64,000 nt of DNA from Sipunculus nudus (GCA_026874595.1 CM049308.1:95528624-95592623), one strand, 5' to 3'. Shown: positions 1 to 13,956, counted from the first letter of the stretch. Numbers and translations: made by a program. The notes: generated from the letters alone by a model not told the origin.

Positions 1-889
1 TTACTTGAAATAGGTCACCATGGTAACAGCAGAATGAGGTCAAGTGTACCCAGGAATAAGCTCATTGACCGTAGTTTAAGATTCCGTAATAAAAGTTGAG
101 ACATTGTATATAGTTTTGAATCTGTGAGACAAAAATCATATTTTGAAGTGTTTGCACTGCAGCGCCCTCTTGTGGATATATTAAAAAAAAAATGAAAAAT
201 TTCATTCGAGATATTTCTATTTAACATATAATGTATGAGTTTTTTAAAAGATTATTTCAAAACTGAGGGCCATTTCGTTTGATCTTACTAGACTAGGGTT
301 ATTTGTTATTACATTGTATCATCATTAACCAATGCTTTTGAACAAATAAATATTATTACCTTTCTTACAATCAAAAATATTACTCCATGTACATTCGTTG
401 TCTAGGTTATCTGGTACATGTCTGAAAATGAAGCTTTCGTCCGAAAAAGCCGTGGGTTTTTAATGTTTTGAGAAACCTATTACCAATCGGTTGTGACAGA
501 AATTAACATACACCGCTTTATTTTAAAGGTTTATCTTATAAACTTAAAACTTAATTCAGACAGAATGACTCAGTTTATACTGTTGATTTTTGGATCAGTT
601 ACTCCTATCATTATCCCTTCATGAGTAAAAAATTCAGAATACAGAAAACCTTTAATAACGCTTAAACCAAACACAGGTATAAATATAGGTCTAATTTGTA
701 TTGAGACTCGATAAGAAGTATAAGTGAGTCTTGGCTGTCATTAAGTGATATAAATATTGACGTCGAATCTTCTTGGAAGACAAGTTCAAACTAGAATATG
801 CCTGTCAACAAGCGCCTACGAATATTCCCCGATTCTCGGAGGCCTATATAAAGTGAAACATTAGGGAATGACGTGACAGCCGTCAAAAT
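1..889. other. No gene seen
   Basis: AT-rich sequence with only short chance open frames. No splice-bounded exon, domain motif or tandem repeat was recognised. Confidence 0.5.
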
Positions 890-891
890 TA

Positions 892-1560
892 ATGATATCA
901 GAAATGCCAAAGATGGACGAAACTAAAAACATTTTCGTAGGTGGCACAACGAGCCATGTACACGAAATAAATGATAGCTTTGGACATGCACTATTTCGGA
1001 CATGCGCAGGTTGGACATTAAAATCCCAGGCTGATGCATCACACCACCCCTTTTATATATTTGGATTTATACCAAATATACACACACAGATGTACAGCTT
1101 GCATGCAATAAAAAATCATCAGAAATGAATCATTGATTTCAGGCATGTACATCGAACCACTTCTGAGATAAATGCATGGATATATTCAAGGAGTACGTAT
1201 ATATGATTGTAGATAAAGCCATACGTTTTGTGTAAAAGAAAGCCACGGAAGATGGGTGGACATGCAAAATTTCAGGGCGATATGCCAAACCACTCTTGAG
1301 ATAAGGCTATCAATGAATTCTACGCAAATAAGACTGTAGGTGGTGCCATCAGCCTTGTCTACGACAAATCTATCCAAGATAGATAAATGTGCAAATTTTC
1401 AGGCTGATGCATCTATCTAATCGTGAGATATGTGTAATGCCCCCCCCCCACACACACACAAAAAAAAACCCCATAAAATAATAGGTGCAAAAATGATTGT
1501 AGGTGGCGCCACCTGGCAAATGTAAGAGATTAAGATGTCCAGTAATGAGAAGAGCACCGT
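892..1560 (-). repeat. Diverged interspersed repeat, about 130-170 bp imperfect units
   Basis: Successive units share a block reading roughly 'TGCAAAATTTCAGG..GATG' followed by 'TGAGATA' and 'GTAGGTGG(C/T)GCCA'. The reverse complement of this block matches the three units at 34285-34715, so this is one family in opposite orientations. The family was not identified. No convincing coding frame runs through it. Confidence 0.55.
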
Positions 1561-1599
1561 AAATGGGGCATAATATTATAATATGCATAATAATATAAT

Positions 1600-2230
1600 A
1601 TGCATATTTTGTGACCTCTGACCTCATTAAATATGCGTGAATTCGCTGAGATTGTAATTCAGGTGAGAAACTGTATTGATTTATATATACTCATCATGAG
1701 TTATATGAAAATCCGTAAGATTTTTTTGTAAGTCTGGGTGTCGCCACCATGGTGACCTCTAACCTCATTAAATATGCATGCATTTTGCTGAGAATTTAAT
1801 TTAGGTAAGAAACTCTCTTGGCAAATATATGTAAGTCACCACGGTGCCTCCAAAGTGCGTTGACCTCTGACCTCATTAAATAAACGTGGATTTGCTGGAA
1901 ATCGAATTTAAGCGAGATATTTTATTGATTAACATTTCTTATAAACTTTATCAAAATCCATCACATTCCTCTTACGTTATCACGGCGACACCACAAAGTA
2001 GCCTAGTGACCTCTGACTGTATTAAATATGAACGGATTTTGCCCATAATCGAACTTGGGCAAGATAATTTATTGGAACGTAGTTATGGTGAGTTTCGTGA
2101 AAATCCATCAAAGCCCCGGCAAGTTATCGCGGCCATACTATCACTGACGGTCGGACAGACGGACGGATTTTGGGTATACCATTATACGTCCCGTAATAGG
2201 CGGGCGTATAAAATGCATTATTTCAGCTAA
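1600..2230. repeat. Imperfect tandem repeat, four units
   Basis: The phrase CCTCTGACCTCATTAAATA recurs near 1614, 1753, 1863 and 2009 with small changes, each followed by a 'TTGCTGAGAAT'-like block. Spacing is 110-146 bp. The 114-residue open frame from 1886 crosses these units and is probably not a gene. Confidence 0.55.
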
Positions 2231-2619
2231 ACACATTGAACTGCTCCTGAGATATGTCCTATCATTAGTAAAAGAGAGATGGAAGCTACGCATAAAGGAA
2301 CTGTATGTGGCCCCACAAATCTTTTTCAGACACCAGTTCACATGTGATAGTAGAAGTTTAATAAAAAATATATAAGGAACGTCGCGCATAACCCGAAAAA
2401 AACACTTGCTAACGTTGGCCTTCAACTGCATATCTGTTAAATTTTATTCGTTTACGAGAAGTTCTGATATTCAAACAGCCCCAGTAACTTCGAAATAACC
2501 TTCATAACTTCCTCTGAAGTACAAAAGTTACAGAAACTGCTGCCTCTTGAAAGAATGAAAATAAAATGGATGCTCGAGGTATATACTCTAAACTGATGAG
2601 AATAGTCTTACATATATCA

Positions 2620-2900
2620 TGCGTCCGTACTGAGGGGAAGTAAAGAATAACTGCCGTATACAAAGGTAGAAGAGCCAAAGAAGAAGTAAATAACTACAGG
2701 CCTATTTCTTTTCCTCCTCATATCAATGCGTATTAGAAAAGGTTCTGTATGGTCAATTTTGTCACCGGCGTGACGAAATAACTCATCTGCTTCTTTGGAA
2801 CATCAATCGACTCCAACAGGGAACAAGGACTTGCGTCTCTCTTTGTGTGGACGACAACCAACCTGGTTTTTGTTATCTTCACGGGTGATTTATGCATGCG
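2620..2900 (+). pseudogene. LINE reverse transcriptase scrap
   Basis: Translation near 2646-2735 gives ITAVYKG followed ten residues later by NNYRPISF, the signature of fingers/palm region 2 of non-LTR reverse transcriptases (usual form I-x-P-V-[YF]-K-x-G ... N-Y-R-P-I-S). It then hits a stop. A weaker TTTNL-like match near 2850 fits the following 'GF..x..S/T-T..' region in another frame. It is short, frameshifted and non-functional. The clade cannot be assigned. Confidence 0.5.
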
Positions 2901-3218
2901 GCAAACTGGCAACAGTTAATAAACATGTATGTTCATTGTAGAAACCATTAGGAGCAAATAGTTTGAGAATATATAGGGGGGGGGGGGATGTGGAGTCGGG
3001 GCTCAAGCCGATCACGTGTTAGCCCTGTAAGGGCCCCCACCGGCTCCCTCACCAAAGACGACAGAAGAGAGTAGAGTTTTTTTCCAGCAGTTTGGCCTCC
3101 AAGTTATTTAAGGAGAAATAGAAGCGATGTCAATGGAAATTTTGATGCCACACCAAGCCAAGTGCAAAGGAATCAAAAACGCCTTTCCTGATCATCCCTA
3201 GAACGACACACACCGAGT

Positions 3219-6200
3219 CCAAGAAGCGAAGAAGCACCCACGAACTCTCCGTGTCGCAGAGCACCAGCAGCCACGAACTCTCCGTGTCGCAGAGCACCAG
3301 CAGCCACGCACACTCCGTGCCGCAGGTCACAGCAGCCACGTAAACGCCGTGCCGCAGATCACAGCAGTCACGCACACTCCGTGCCGCAGATCACAGCAGC
3401 CACGTAAACGCCGAGCCGCAGATCACAGCAGCCACGCACACTCCGTGCCGCAGATCACAGCAGCCACGTAAACGCCGTGTCGCAGATCACAGCAGTCACG
3501 CACACTCCGTGCCGCAGATCACAGCAGCCATGTACACTCCGTGCCGCAGATCACAGCAGCCACGAACATTCCAGGCCGCAGAATACCAGCAGCCACGCAC
3601 ACACCATGCCGCACATCACAGCAGTCACGCACACTCCGTGCCGCAGATCACAGCAGCCATGTACACTCCGTGCCGCAGATCACAGCAGCCACGCACACTC
3701 TGTGCCACATCACAGCAGCCACGCACCCTCCATGCCGCAGATCACAGCAGCCACGCACACTCTGTGCCACATAACAGCAGCCACGCACCCTCCATGCCGC
3801 AGATCACAGCAGCCACGTACCCTCCATGCCGCAGATCACAGCATCCACATACACTCCGTGCCGCAGATCACAGCAGCCACGCACACTCCATGCCAGAGAT
3901 CACAGCAGCCACATACACACCGCCCCGCACAGCACCGGCAGCCACGCACACTCTGTGCTGCAGAGCACCAGCAGCCCGAACACTCTGTGCCGCAGATCAC
4001 AGCAGCCAAGCACACTTCGTGCTGCAGAATACCAGCAGCCACGCACACACCTTGCCACAGATCACAGCAGCCACGCACACTCCGTGCCCCAGATCACAGC
4101 TGCCACGCACACACTGTGCCGCAGATCACAGCAGCCACGCACACTCTGTGCCGCAGATCATATCAGCCATGCACACTCCGTGCCGCAGATCACAGCAGCC
4201 ACGCACAATCCATGCAGCAGATCACAGCAGCCACGCACACTCAGTGCCGCAGATCACAGGAGCCATGTACACTCCGTACTACAGATCTCAGCAGCCACGC
4301 ACACTCCGTGCCACAGATCACAGCAGCCATGTACACTCCTGGCCGCAGATCACAGCAGCCACACACACTCCATGCCGCAGATCACAGCAGCCACACATAC
4401 TCCGTGCCGCAGATCACAGCAGCCACGTACACTCCGTTCTGCAGATCACAGCAGCCACGTACACTCCGTTCTGCAGAGCACCAGCAGCCACGCAGACTCC
4501 GTGCCGCAGGTCACAGCAGCCACGTAAACGCCGTGCCGCAGATCACAGCAGTCACGCACACTCCGTGCCGCAGATCACAGCAGCCACGTAAACGCCGTGC
4601 CGCAGATCACAGCAGCCACGCACACTCCGTGCCGCAGATCACAGCAGCCACGTAAACGCCGTGTCGCAGATCACAGCAGTCATGCACACTCCGTGCCGCA
4701 GATCACAGCAGCCATGTACACTCCGTGCCGCAGATCACAGCAGCCACGAACATTCCAGGCCGCAGAATACCAGCAGCCACGCACACACCATGCCGCACAT
4801 CACAGCAGTCACGCACACTCCGTGCCGCAGATCACAGCAGCCATGTACACTCCGTGCCGCAGATCACAGCAGCCACGCACACTCTGTGCCACATCACAGC
4901 AGCCACGCACCCTCCATGCCGCAGATCTCAGCAGCCACGCACACTCTGTGCCACATCACAGCAGCCACGCACCCTCCATGCCGCAGATCACAGCAGCCAC
5001 GTACCCTCCATGCCGCAGATCACAGCATCCACATACACTCCGTGCCGCAGATCACAGCAGCCACGCACACTCCATGCCAGAGATCACAGCAGCCACATAC
5101 ACACCGCCCCGCACAGCACCGGCAGCCATGCACACTCTGTGCTGCAGAGCACCAGCAGCCCGAACACTCTGTGCCGCAGATCACAGCAGCCACGCACACT
5201 TCGTGCTGCAGAATACCAGCAGCCACGCACACACCTTGCCACAGATCACAGCAGCCACGCACACTCCGTGCCCCAGATCACAGCTGCCACGCACACACTG
5301 TGCCGCAGATCACAGCAGCCACGCACACTCTGTGCCGCAGATCATATCAGCCATGCACACTCCGTGCCGCAGATCACAGCAGCCACGCACACTCCATGCA
5401 GCAGATCACAGCAGCCACGCACACACTGTGCCGCAGATCACAGGAGCCATGTACACTCCGTACTACAGATCTCAGCAGCCACGCACACTCCGTGCCACAG
5501 ATCACAGCAGCCATGTACACTCCTGGCCGCAGATCACAGCAGTCACGCACACTCCGTGCCGCAGATCACAGCAGCCATGTACACTCCGTGCCGCAGATCA
5601 CAGCAGCCACGCACACTCTGTGCCACATCACAGCAGCCACGCACCCTCCATGCCGCAGATCTCAGCAGCCACGCACACTCTGTGCCACATCACAGCAGCC
5701 ACGCACCCTCCATGCCGCAGATCACAGCAGCCACGTACCCTCCATGCCGCAGATCACAGCATCCACATACACTCCGTGCCGCAGATCACAGCAGCCACGC
5801 ACACTCCATGCCAGAGATCACAGCAGCCACATACACACCGCCCCGCACAGCACCGGCAGCCATGCACACTCTGTGCTGCAGAGCACCAGCAGCCCGAACA
5901 CTCTGTGCCGCAGATCACAGCAGCCACGCACACTTCGTGCTGCAGAATACCAGCAGCCACGCACACACCTTGCCACAGATCACAGCAGCCACGCACACTC
6001 CGTGCCCCAGATCACAGCTGCCACGCACACACTGTGCCGCAGATCACAGCAGCCACGCACACTCTGTGCCGCAGATCATATCAGCCATGCACACTCCGTG
6101 CCGCAGATCACAGCAGCCACGCACACTCCATGCAGCAGATCACAGCAGCCACGCACACACTGTGCCGCAGATCACAGGAGCCATGTACACTCCGTACTAC

Positions 6201-8993
6201 AGATCTCAGCAGCCACGCACACTCCGTGCCACAGATCACAGCAGCCATGTACACTCCTGGCCGCAGATCACAGCAGCCACACACACTCCATGCCGCAGAT
6301 CACAGCAGCCACACATACTCCGTGCCGCAGATCACAGCAGCCACGTACACTCCGTTGTGCAGATCACAGCAGCCACGCACACTCTGTGCTGTACATCACG
6401 GCAGCCACGCACTTTCCGTGCCGCAGAGCATCAGCCGCCACGCACACTCCGTTCCGCAGATCACTATATGCCGCAGATCACAGAAGCCACGCACACTTCA
6501 TGCGGCAGATCACAGCAGCCACGCACACTCAGTGCCTATCACGGCAGCCACGCACACTCGGTGCCGCAGAGCATCAGCAGCCACGCACACTCGGTGCCGC
6601 AGAGCATCAGCAGCCACGCACACTCTGTGCTGCAGATCACCAGCAGCCACGCACACTCCGTTCCTCAGATCACAGCAGCCACGCACTCTCCGTGTCGCAG
6701 ATCACAGCAGCCACGCACACTCAGTGCCGCAGAGCATCAGCAGCCACGCAAACTCCGTGCTGCAGATGACCAGCAGCCAGGCACACTCCGTGCTGCAGAT
6801 CTCAGCAGCCATGCACAATCCATGCCGCTGATCACAGCAGCAACACACACTCCCTGCCGCAGATCACAGCAGCCACGCACACGCTGTGCCGCAGATCACC
6901 GGCAGCAACACACACTTCCTGTCACAGATCACAGCAGCCACGCACACTCCGTGCCGCAGATCACCAGCAGCCACGCACACTCCGCGTCGCAGATCCCAGC
7001 AGCCATGCACACTCCGTGCCGCAGAGCATCAGCAGCCACGCACACTCCGTGCCGCAGATGATCAGCAGCCACGCACACTCCATGCCGCAGATCACCAGCA
7101 GCCACGCACACTCCGTGCCTCAGATCTCAGCAGCCAGGCACTCTCCGTGTCGCAGATTACAGCAGCCACGCACACTCAGTGCCGCAGAGCATCAGCAGCC
7201 ACGCAAACTCTGTGCTGCAGATGACCAGCAGCCAGGCACACTCCGTGCTGCAGATCTCAGCAGCCACGCACAATCCATGCCACTGATCACAGCAGCAACA
7301 CACACTCCCTGCCGCAGATCACAGCAGCCAAGCACACGCCGTGCGGCAGATCACCTGCAGCAACACACACTTCCTGTCACAGATCACAGCAGCCACGCAC
7401 ACTCCGTGCCGCAGATCACCAGCAGCCACGCACTCTCCGTGTCGCAGATCACAGCAGCCACACACTCTCCGTGTCGCAGATCCCAGCAGCCACGCACACT
7501 CCATGCCGCAGAGCATCAGCAGCCACACACACTCCCTGCCGCAGATCACAGCAGCCACGCACACTCCGTGCCACAGATCACAGCAGCAACACACACTTTC
7601 TGTCGCAGATCACAGCAGCCACGCACACACCATGCCGCAGATCAAAGCAGCCACGCACACTCCGTGCCGCAGATCACAGCAGCCACGCACACTCTGTGCC
7701 ACATCACAGCAGCCATGTACCCTCCATGCCGAAGATCACAGCATCCACATACACTCCGTGCCGCAGATCACATCAGCCACGCACACTCCATGCTGCAGAT
7801 CACAGCATCCACATAAACTCCGTGCCGCAGATCACAGCAGCCACGCACACTCCATGCCAGAGATCACAGCAGCCACGCACACACCGTGCTGCAGAGCACC
7901 AACAGCCACATACACACCGCCCCGCACAGCACCGGCAGCCACGCACACTCTGTGCTGCAGAGCACCAGCAGCCCGAACACTCTGTGCTGCAGATCACAGC
8001 AGCCACGCACACTTCGTGCTGCAGAATACCAGCAGCCACGCACACACCTTGCCACAGATCACAGCAGCCATGCACACTCCGTGCCCCAGATCACAGCAGC
8101 CACGCACACACCGTGCCGCAGATCACAGCAGCCACGCACACTCTGTGCCGCAGATCACATCAGCCATGCACACTCCGTGCAGCAGATCACAGCAGCCACG
8201 CACACTCCATGCAGCAGATCACAGCAGCCACGCACACTCAGTGCCGCAGATCACAGCAGCCACGCAAACTCCGTGCCACAGATGACCAGCAGCCAGGCAC
8301 ACTCCGTGCCGCAGATCTCAGCAGCCACGCACAATCCATGCCGCTGATCACAGCAGCAACACACACTCCCTGCCGCAGATCACAGCAGCCACACACACGC
8401 CGTGTCGCAGATCACCGGCAGCAACACACACTCCCTGTCACAGATCACAGCAGCCACGCACACTCCGTGCCGCAGATCACCAGCAGCCACGCACTCTCCG
8501 TGTTGCAGATCACAGCAGCCACGCACTCTCCGTGTCGCAGATCCCAGCAGCCACGCACACTCCGTGCCGCAGAGCATCAGCAGCCACACACACTCCCTGC
8601 CGCAGATCACAGCAGCCACGCACACTCCGTGCCACAGATCACAGCAGCAACACACACTTTCTGTCGCAGATCACAGCAGCCACGCACACTCCGTGCCACA
8701 GATCACAGCAGCCACGCACACTCCGTGCCGCAGATGATCAGCAGCCACGCACACTCCGTGCCGCAGATCACAGCAGCCACGCACACTCCGTGCCGCAGAG
8801 CATCAGCAGCCACGCACACTCCGTGCCGCAGATCTCAGCAGCCACGCACATTCCGTGCCGCAGATCACAGCAGCCACGCACACTCCGTGCCGCAGATCAC
8901 AGCAGCCACGCACACTCCGTGCCGCAGATCTCAGCAGCCACGCACACTCCGTGCCGCTGATCACCAGTAGCCACGCACACTCCGTGCCGAACA
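3219..8993 (+). repeat. Giant 32-bp minisatellite with higher-order structure
   Basis: About 180 copies of a 32-bp unit with core CAGCAGCCACGCACACTCCG followed by TGCCGCAGATCA. Larger blocks are duplicated: the unusual 'CAGCCCGAACACTCTG' unit appears near 3975, 5159, 5893 and 7970, with the first two about 1184 bp apart (37 units). Because 32 is not a multiple of 3 and the unit lacks stops in all plus frames, very long open frames (up to 778 residues) overlap in all three frames. Their products would be His/Ser/Thr/Arg/Cys-rich repeats. I see no start context, introns or non-repeat domain, so I treat it as satellite-like rather than coding. Confidence 0.93.
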
Positions 8994-10109
8994 CATGTAC
9001 ACCAGCTTCGTCTGCATGCAGACAGTCTGGCCTTGCCTGGATCTCTTATTTCGAAAGATAACGAGTCGCTTTTTAGCTTCATTCAAAAGCCGTCACACGT
9101 GAGGTAGCGGGCCCATTTATGACAATAATATGAGCATGTATTTACTCGGGGACTATATCTGCTGGTGTTTCAAGTGTGGCATTGTACAATGAAGTGCTCT
9201 GCATCGTTTTCAACGTAAAATAGGAAAGACCTGTGCATGACGTATTAGAGGTCGGTAGGAGGTGTCACGTACACTGCGTAGTCATTCTAATATGTTCTCA
9301 TCATGTATGCCGCATATATCGCTTGGTTAAAGCTTTACTGTCCAGACCCGCCTTCAAACGCCTACTAACGGTCTTTCTACATACCATAAATTTATTTGAG
9401 AGTTATGTTTTTTTTTTTTACATTTACTGACCATGCACGTGGGTCAGAGCCTGGGTCAGCCAAACATGCTTAAAACCCTCCCCGAAAGATTGGGCTGTAC
9501 ATTTGCACTATATAGTCCTTAATCCTGTGCTGCATTGGGCAATCAGGTCTTTGCCGAAAGCAGGCTGTTTTCGGTGGAAACCTCCATGCAGATCATAAAA
9601 AATGTAAAATTTACTCAAATTGATGTGTAAATTAAAAATTATTTATTCTAATAACGGCGAGTACATTGCGGGAAAAATAACCTTTAAAACGAGGTTTCGT
9701 ACGCAAAGCGGTTTTAGAGAACATTGCGAACAAATATTTACTCATATACTTTATTATATATTGAGGTATACATATTAGGTGTAAATTAAATAAATTTTAC
9801 TTGATTTTCAAAAGACAATATATATTCACAAGAAACTAACCGCGTGGCCGCCCGCGCGCCATACGCCTGCCGCCCCCGCTATCTATTTGTCATAAGTCAT
9901 GTATATATGTAATTTATCACGTAAAAATAAATTGGTGTTTTCTTTGTCAAACGGCGACGTTGTCAACTTAACCGCAAGATTTGCATCTGAAACATTTTTT
10001 AACCGGCTATGAAGTATCATGATATATATTTATTGTATGTTAATATCATTCACAAGTTGTGTCATTTCATTTATATAACATGATGTATATTTATTTCATG
10101 TTTATTTCC
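8994..10109. other. No gene seen
   Basis: Unique AT-rich sequence after the minisatellite. Only short chance frames. A GC-rich patch (about 9838-9875, 'GCCGCCCGCGCGCC'-like) resembles another at about 11010-11045. Confidence 0.45.
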
Positions 10110-10660
10110 ACGCTCTTTACACAGCGCTTTACCTATAGGCCTACTACCTATATCGTAAGCGCTGTTTATTTTGACCTCGTATCGCTACATCAGAGGGGAA
10201 CACTGCATTTTGGTCCAATCAGATGAGATCCTGTGCTGGAAGACAAAACGGTATACCAGCCAAGCGAGGAATACAGGGAGCCAATGTTGTCCATTTCGTT
10301 TTTTCAGTGACAGCTTATCGCCCCGGCAACCATTTGAACAGGCCACAGGCTCCGAGAGAATGGCCCCTCACGTGGTTTTCTCAGGTCCTTGTGTACATAG
10401 GATGCCCGGCCGGTGAGCTGTAATTCAAACGAAATGAAACAACATAGGTTCCGTGCACACCTCGCTGGCTTTCCGTTTTACCGGCAAACGGATACATGGA
10501 TACGCTAACACAGTCGTAATGTCATAATCGAATCGGTCGAGGATGCGAGAACGTAGAGCTAGGGAGCAATTAAAATTCGACCATTAACTGTCATCAAGCG
10601 GCGCATGAAGCGCAGCTATGGGCGGAGTCAGGATGCCTGTCGAGTGTTTGTTAATTGGCA
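10110..10660 (-). repeat. Interspersed repeat, inverted relative to the copy at 46.97-47.71 kb
   Basis: The reverse complement matches 46970-47710 over several blocks: 'GCTCTTTACACAGCGCTTTA', 'CCGGGCATCCTATGT', 'AGCGAGGTGTGCACGGAACC', and a distal 'TTTTAATTGCTCCCT' segment. No protein domain was recognised. The ends were not resolved and no target duplication was found, so the element class is unknown. Confidence 0.7.
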
Positions 10661-11100
10661 TCTGGTTGACTGCTTGTCACATCATATGCACGTTTTTCCA
10701 GCAGACAACGAACCGCCATCTGGTGTCTAAATGTATCATAAACGGTCAAAGCAGGCAGCGGGAATATCAGTAGCTTCTTTAGAAGCGCAAGATTTCCGCT
10801 GCCTCAGGAGCGTATTTTATCTCATTCACAACCGGACCTTAATATATTTAATTTGTTTTAATTGTTTTCAAAGTATAGTGCTTCATAATCCCTGGAGGCT
10901 GGATGTGTTACGATGTATGTTTAAATTGGAGAACTATGTACATGTTGCACTTTAAAAATAAACTACTACTACTGTATTGGGGGGGGGGGGGGAATCTTGC
11001 CGACTAGCATGTCGCCCGCGTGATGCACGCGTGCCGCCCGCGCTAGTGTGTTTTGGCCTTGACTGACACCACGCACGTGGGAAAAAGATGTTTTACAAAT
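10661..11100. other. No gene seen; short poly-G run
   Basis: Includes a G homopolymer of about 13 bases at 10979-10991. No feature recognised. Confidence 0.4.
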
Positions 11101-12663
11101 GGGTCATTCTATGAAAAACGGCCCAGTTCAGCCGTACATCATCTGAAAACTCACTTATCTTATTAATTAAACATTTGTTGTATAGAGTCTCACATGGAAA
11201 TAAAAAAAATGTAAACTATATAAAATATCAGCAGAACACTTTAGTCCATGCATGAAAAGTTAAGTATTTGTGGCTTATTCATTGCCCTAAATGTATCATC
11301 AATTTCAACACCGTTACAGATTTTAGACAGTTTGAGTTGGATATTTTGATGCCAATTTCACGGTTCCACATAATCAATTAAGAAAACAATATTAAAGACT
11401 CACCTGTACGATGTATTTTATTATAAAAATATAATTTAACCCTGCAAAATGCGTATTATTAATTTTATTAGTTACATTTAAATCCTGAAACAAAATACAG
11501 CTGCAATTCACTGAAGGTATAATGCAATAAATGGAAGGAAAATAAAGTAATCTACCTCGGATAATAAAATGTGGGAGACAAAAGCATTTTCTATTATGTT
11601 TTAGGTCATTTTTTTTTCTTGAAATTATGCCCATTTTCAAAATATAACGGTGTTGAAGAAGATTAACGGTGTTGAATTATAAAATGTATGTTATCATTGG
11701 CAAAAGTATTACTTAAAGAATGCAGACTTCTGTTATAATACCTAAAAGTTTAAAATTTAAAAATACATAACACAGTGATCCCTATAAAAACGGTGAAATT
11801 CTGAATATCTATGTCAGTTTGTAGAAATAAGATGTTACATCCTGACACCTTTATGTTTTAACACCGTTCATCGACATTGACCACCGTTGAAAGTGAAAAG
11901 TAATGATGTTGATATATAATGGTTTTGAAAAAAATGTGATATTTATTCGAAGAAAATTAATTACTCCTTCAACCTGTCTAGAATTCTCAGTAAATTTGAG
12001 AGTTGATATATAGTGTGAGCTATATTCTAATACTACGAAAAGCATTCATGTTTCCATAATTTTTTAGAAATATATGTAACGGTGTTGAAGAGCAATAAAT
12101 ATACGGACATTTTTACACAATTATTGATTTTTAGTTGTTGTAAGATGACATAATACATACCGATAATGATTTATGGAGTCATTCTGTGACGTTACTTCAA
12201 CTTAGACGGGTTTAAACACAATCAACATTGTGCCATTGCGATCAAATCCACTTTATAATGATATAATGAAATGAATATGGGGACATGCATTTTAATCGCA
12301 ATACAAGTGAAAAAAGAGGGATGTCAAGATACTTATGAAAGTTTTAAGGAACGATGATATTATTTATAAAGAGTGAAAAATCCTAGGGCTACACCATTTT
12401 TAATAAAGATAAGAGGATAATCAGTAATTTATTATGGCATCGGGACAGGTAGTTTTTGATGACCTATGAACCATTAAGGACAAATTTGAAGCATTTCAAG
12501 TATTACTTCGCTTACAAAAATAGGTCAGATTAGACTGAAAATATAAAAAACTGAAATTCAACCCTGAAAACCTGATGGCAGATTGCATACATGTACTAGG
12601 GTACTGTGAATGCTATAGGAACATGAATTTTCATGAATTGTGTCGTCTTTTGTAGAATGACCC
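11101..12663. mobile_element. Candidate non-autonomous DNA transposon with GGGTCATTCTA ends
   Basis: The left end reads GGGTCATTCTATGAAAAACG and the right end, reverse-complemented, reads GGGTCATTCTACAAAAGACG, giving imperfect terminal inverted repeats of about 20 bp around 1.56 kb. The interior is AT-rich and has no transposase. The motif AACGGTGTTGAA or its complement is scattered inside (near 11308, 11647, 11667, 11862 and 12078), as expected of sub-terminal protein-binding repeats. No clear target duplication is visible. The right end abuts a LINE fragment directly. Confidence 0.5.
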
Positions 12664-13270
12664 AAACATCATATAATAAGGCTCAATATCTCGGATTAAC
12701 AATTGACAGTGGTCTTACATGGAGAGCACATATCAATGAACCTGCTTCCAAACCTTAACTAGGCGCTCTTGCTCGTCTGAGCAAAGTTTTATCTTCACAG
12801 GAACTCGCTCATATTTATATGACCACTATACAACCCTTTATTGATTACGGTTTAATCATTTGGGGCCATCAAAGCCAAATTAACATGAACGTTGTCCAGA
12901 AATTCCAAAATAGGGCTGCCCGTATAATTTCTGGGAATTATAATATGAATAAACCTAGTACAATATTGATATTGTGGCAATACATCAATCAACGATATTG
13001 TATCTCTCTAATATATTCATGTTTAAATGCCTGAATGGCCTAGCACCTGGTTATCTTATAATTATCTATCAGAAACCCGTTCTGAAATACACTCTTATAA
13101 CACGAGATATTCTTGTCAAGTCAAAGTACCTACAGTTAGAACTGAATTGATGCGAAAATCTTTTATTATCAGGGACCGAAATTATGGAACTTGTCACCGG
13201 AAGCTTTACGTAAGATAGATAATTTAGATAGATTCAGAAAAGATCTTAAGCAATATTCTCTAAGCCCCTG
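12664..13270 (+). pseudogene. LINE (non-LTR retrotransposon) 3' ORF2 fragment
   Basis: The frame from about 12670 reads AQYLGLTIDSGLTWRAHI, then, past a stop, IQPFIDYGLIIWG and FQNRAARIISG, and after a frameshift FKCLNGLAPGYL. These are the usual C-terminal landmarks of reverse transcriptases of CR1/Jockey-like LINEs, downstream of the catalytic palm. The palm and endonuclease are absent, and internal stops and frameshifts show that it is dead. The upstream limit coincides with the inverted-repeat element. Confidence 0.75.
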
Positions 13271-13909
13271 ACATAATATCAATAAATCTTTTTTACTTCT
13301 TTTTCATGGTATGCGTGCATTTTGACATTTTATGCTTTACGAATACCAGTAAGTGAATAAACACTAACATAACTATGCACACTTGCACTTGTGGTTTGTA
13401 TTATAATCTGCACTTATTTCATACAATGTTATCAACATTGTTAATAATCTGAATAGCCCATGACTGTCTAAATAATATTCTTTAATAAAATCTTAATAAT
13501 GGTCACACTAGTACAGGGACTAACAATGTGTTATATGTTTGCTCAATTGTATAGTACTGTCATGCTATTTGATCATGTTTAAAATATCAATTATTATCAG
13601 GGCCTTAATTGTGGAAGATAAGTATATTCTGAACAAGCCACCCTGAATAAAGATATATTAATAAATTAATAAATAATAATATGAGTGTTTATCCTAAATA
13701 TTAAGATACTTGTATAACTCGAAGAAACTTTCATATATTATGTTATATTATATAAAACAACATATTCGGATTTTCGTTATGCGCATGCACCACTGTATAA
13801 TTGAAATGATAGGAAGACAGCTTGGTAGGCAAATATGACTGAAAATCCAATTATACCATAAATTTCCTTTGCTGATTGATAAAAGATTAAAGAGCCGCAG
13901 TCATACAAC

Positions 13910-13911
<2 letters not shown>

Positions 13912-13953
<42 letters not shown>
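13912..13953. repeat. (AT)n microsatellite
   Basis: Uninterrupted AT dinucleotide run. Confidence 0.95.

Positions 13954-13956
<3 letters not shown>

Noticed and set aside
3477-7061. Very long plus-strand reading frames of 390-778 residues
   Set aside because: All three plus frames are open because the 32-bp unit has no stops. There is no non-repeat domain, start context or splice structure.
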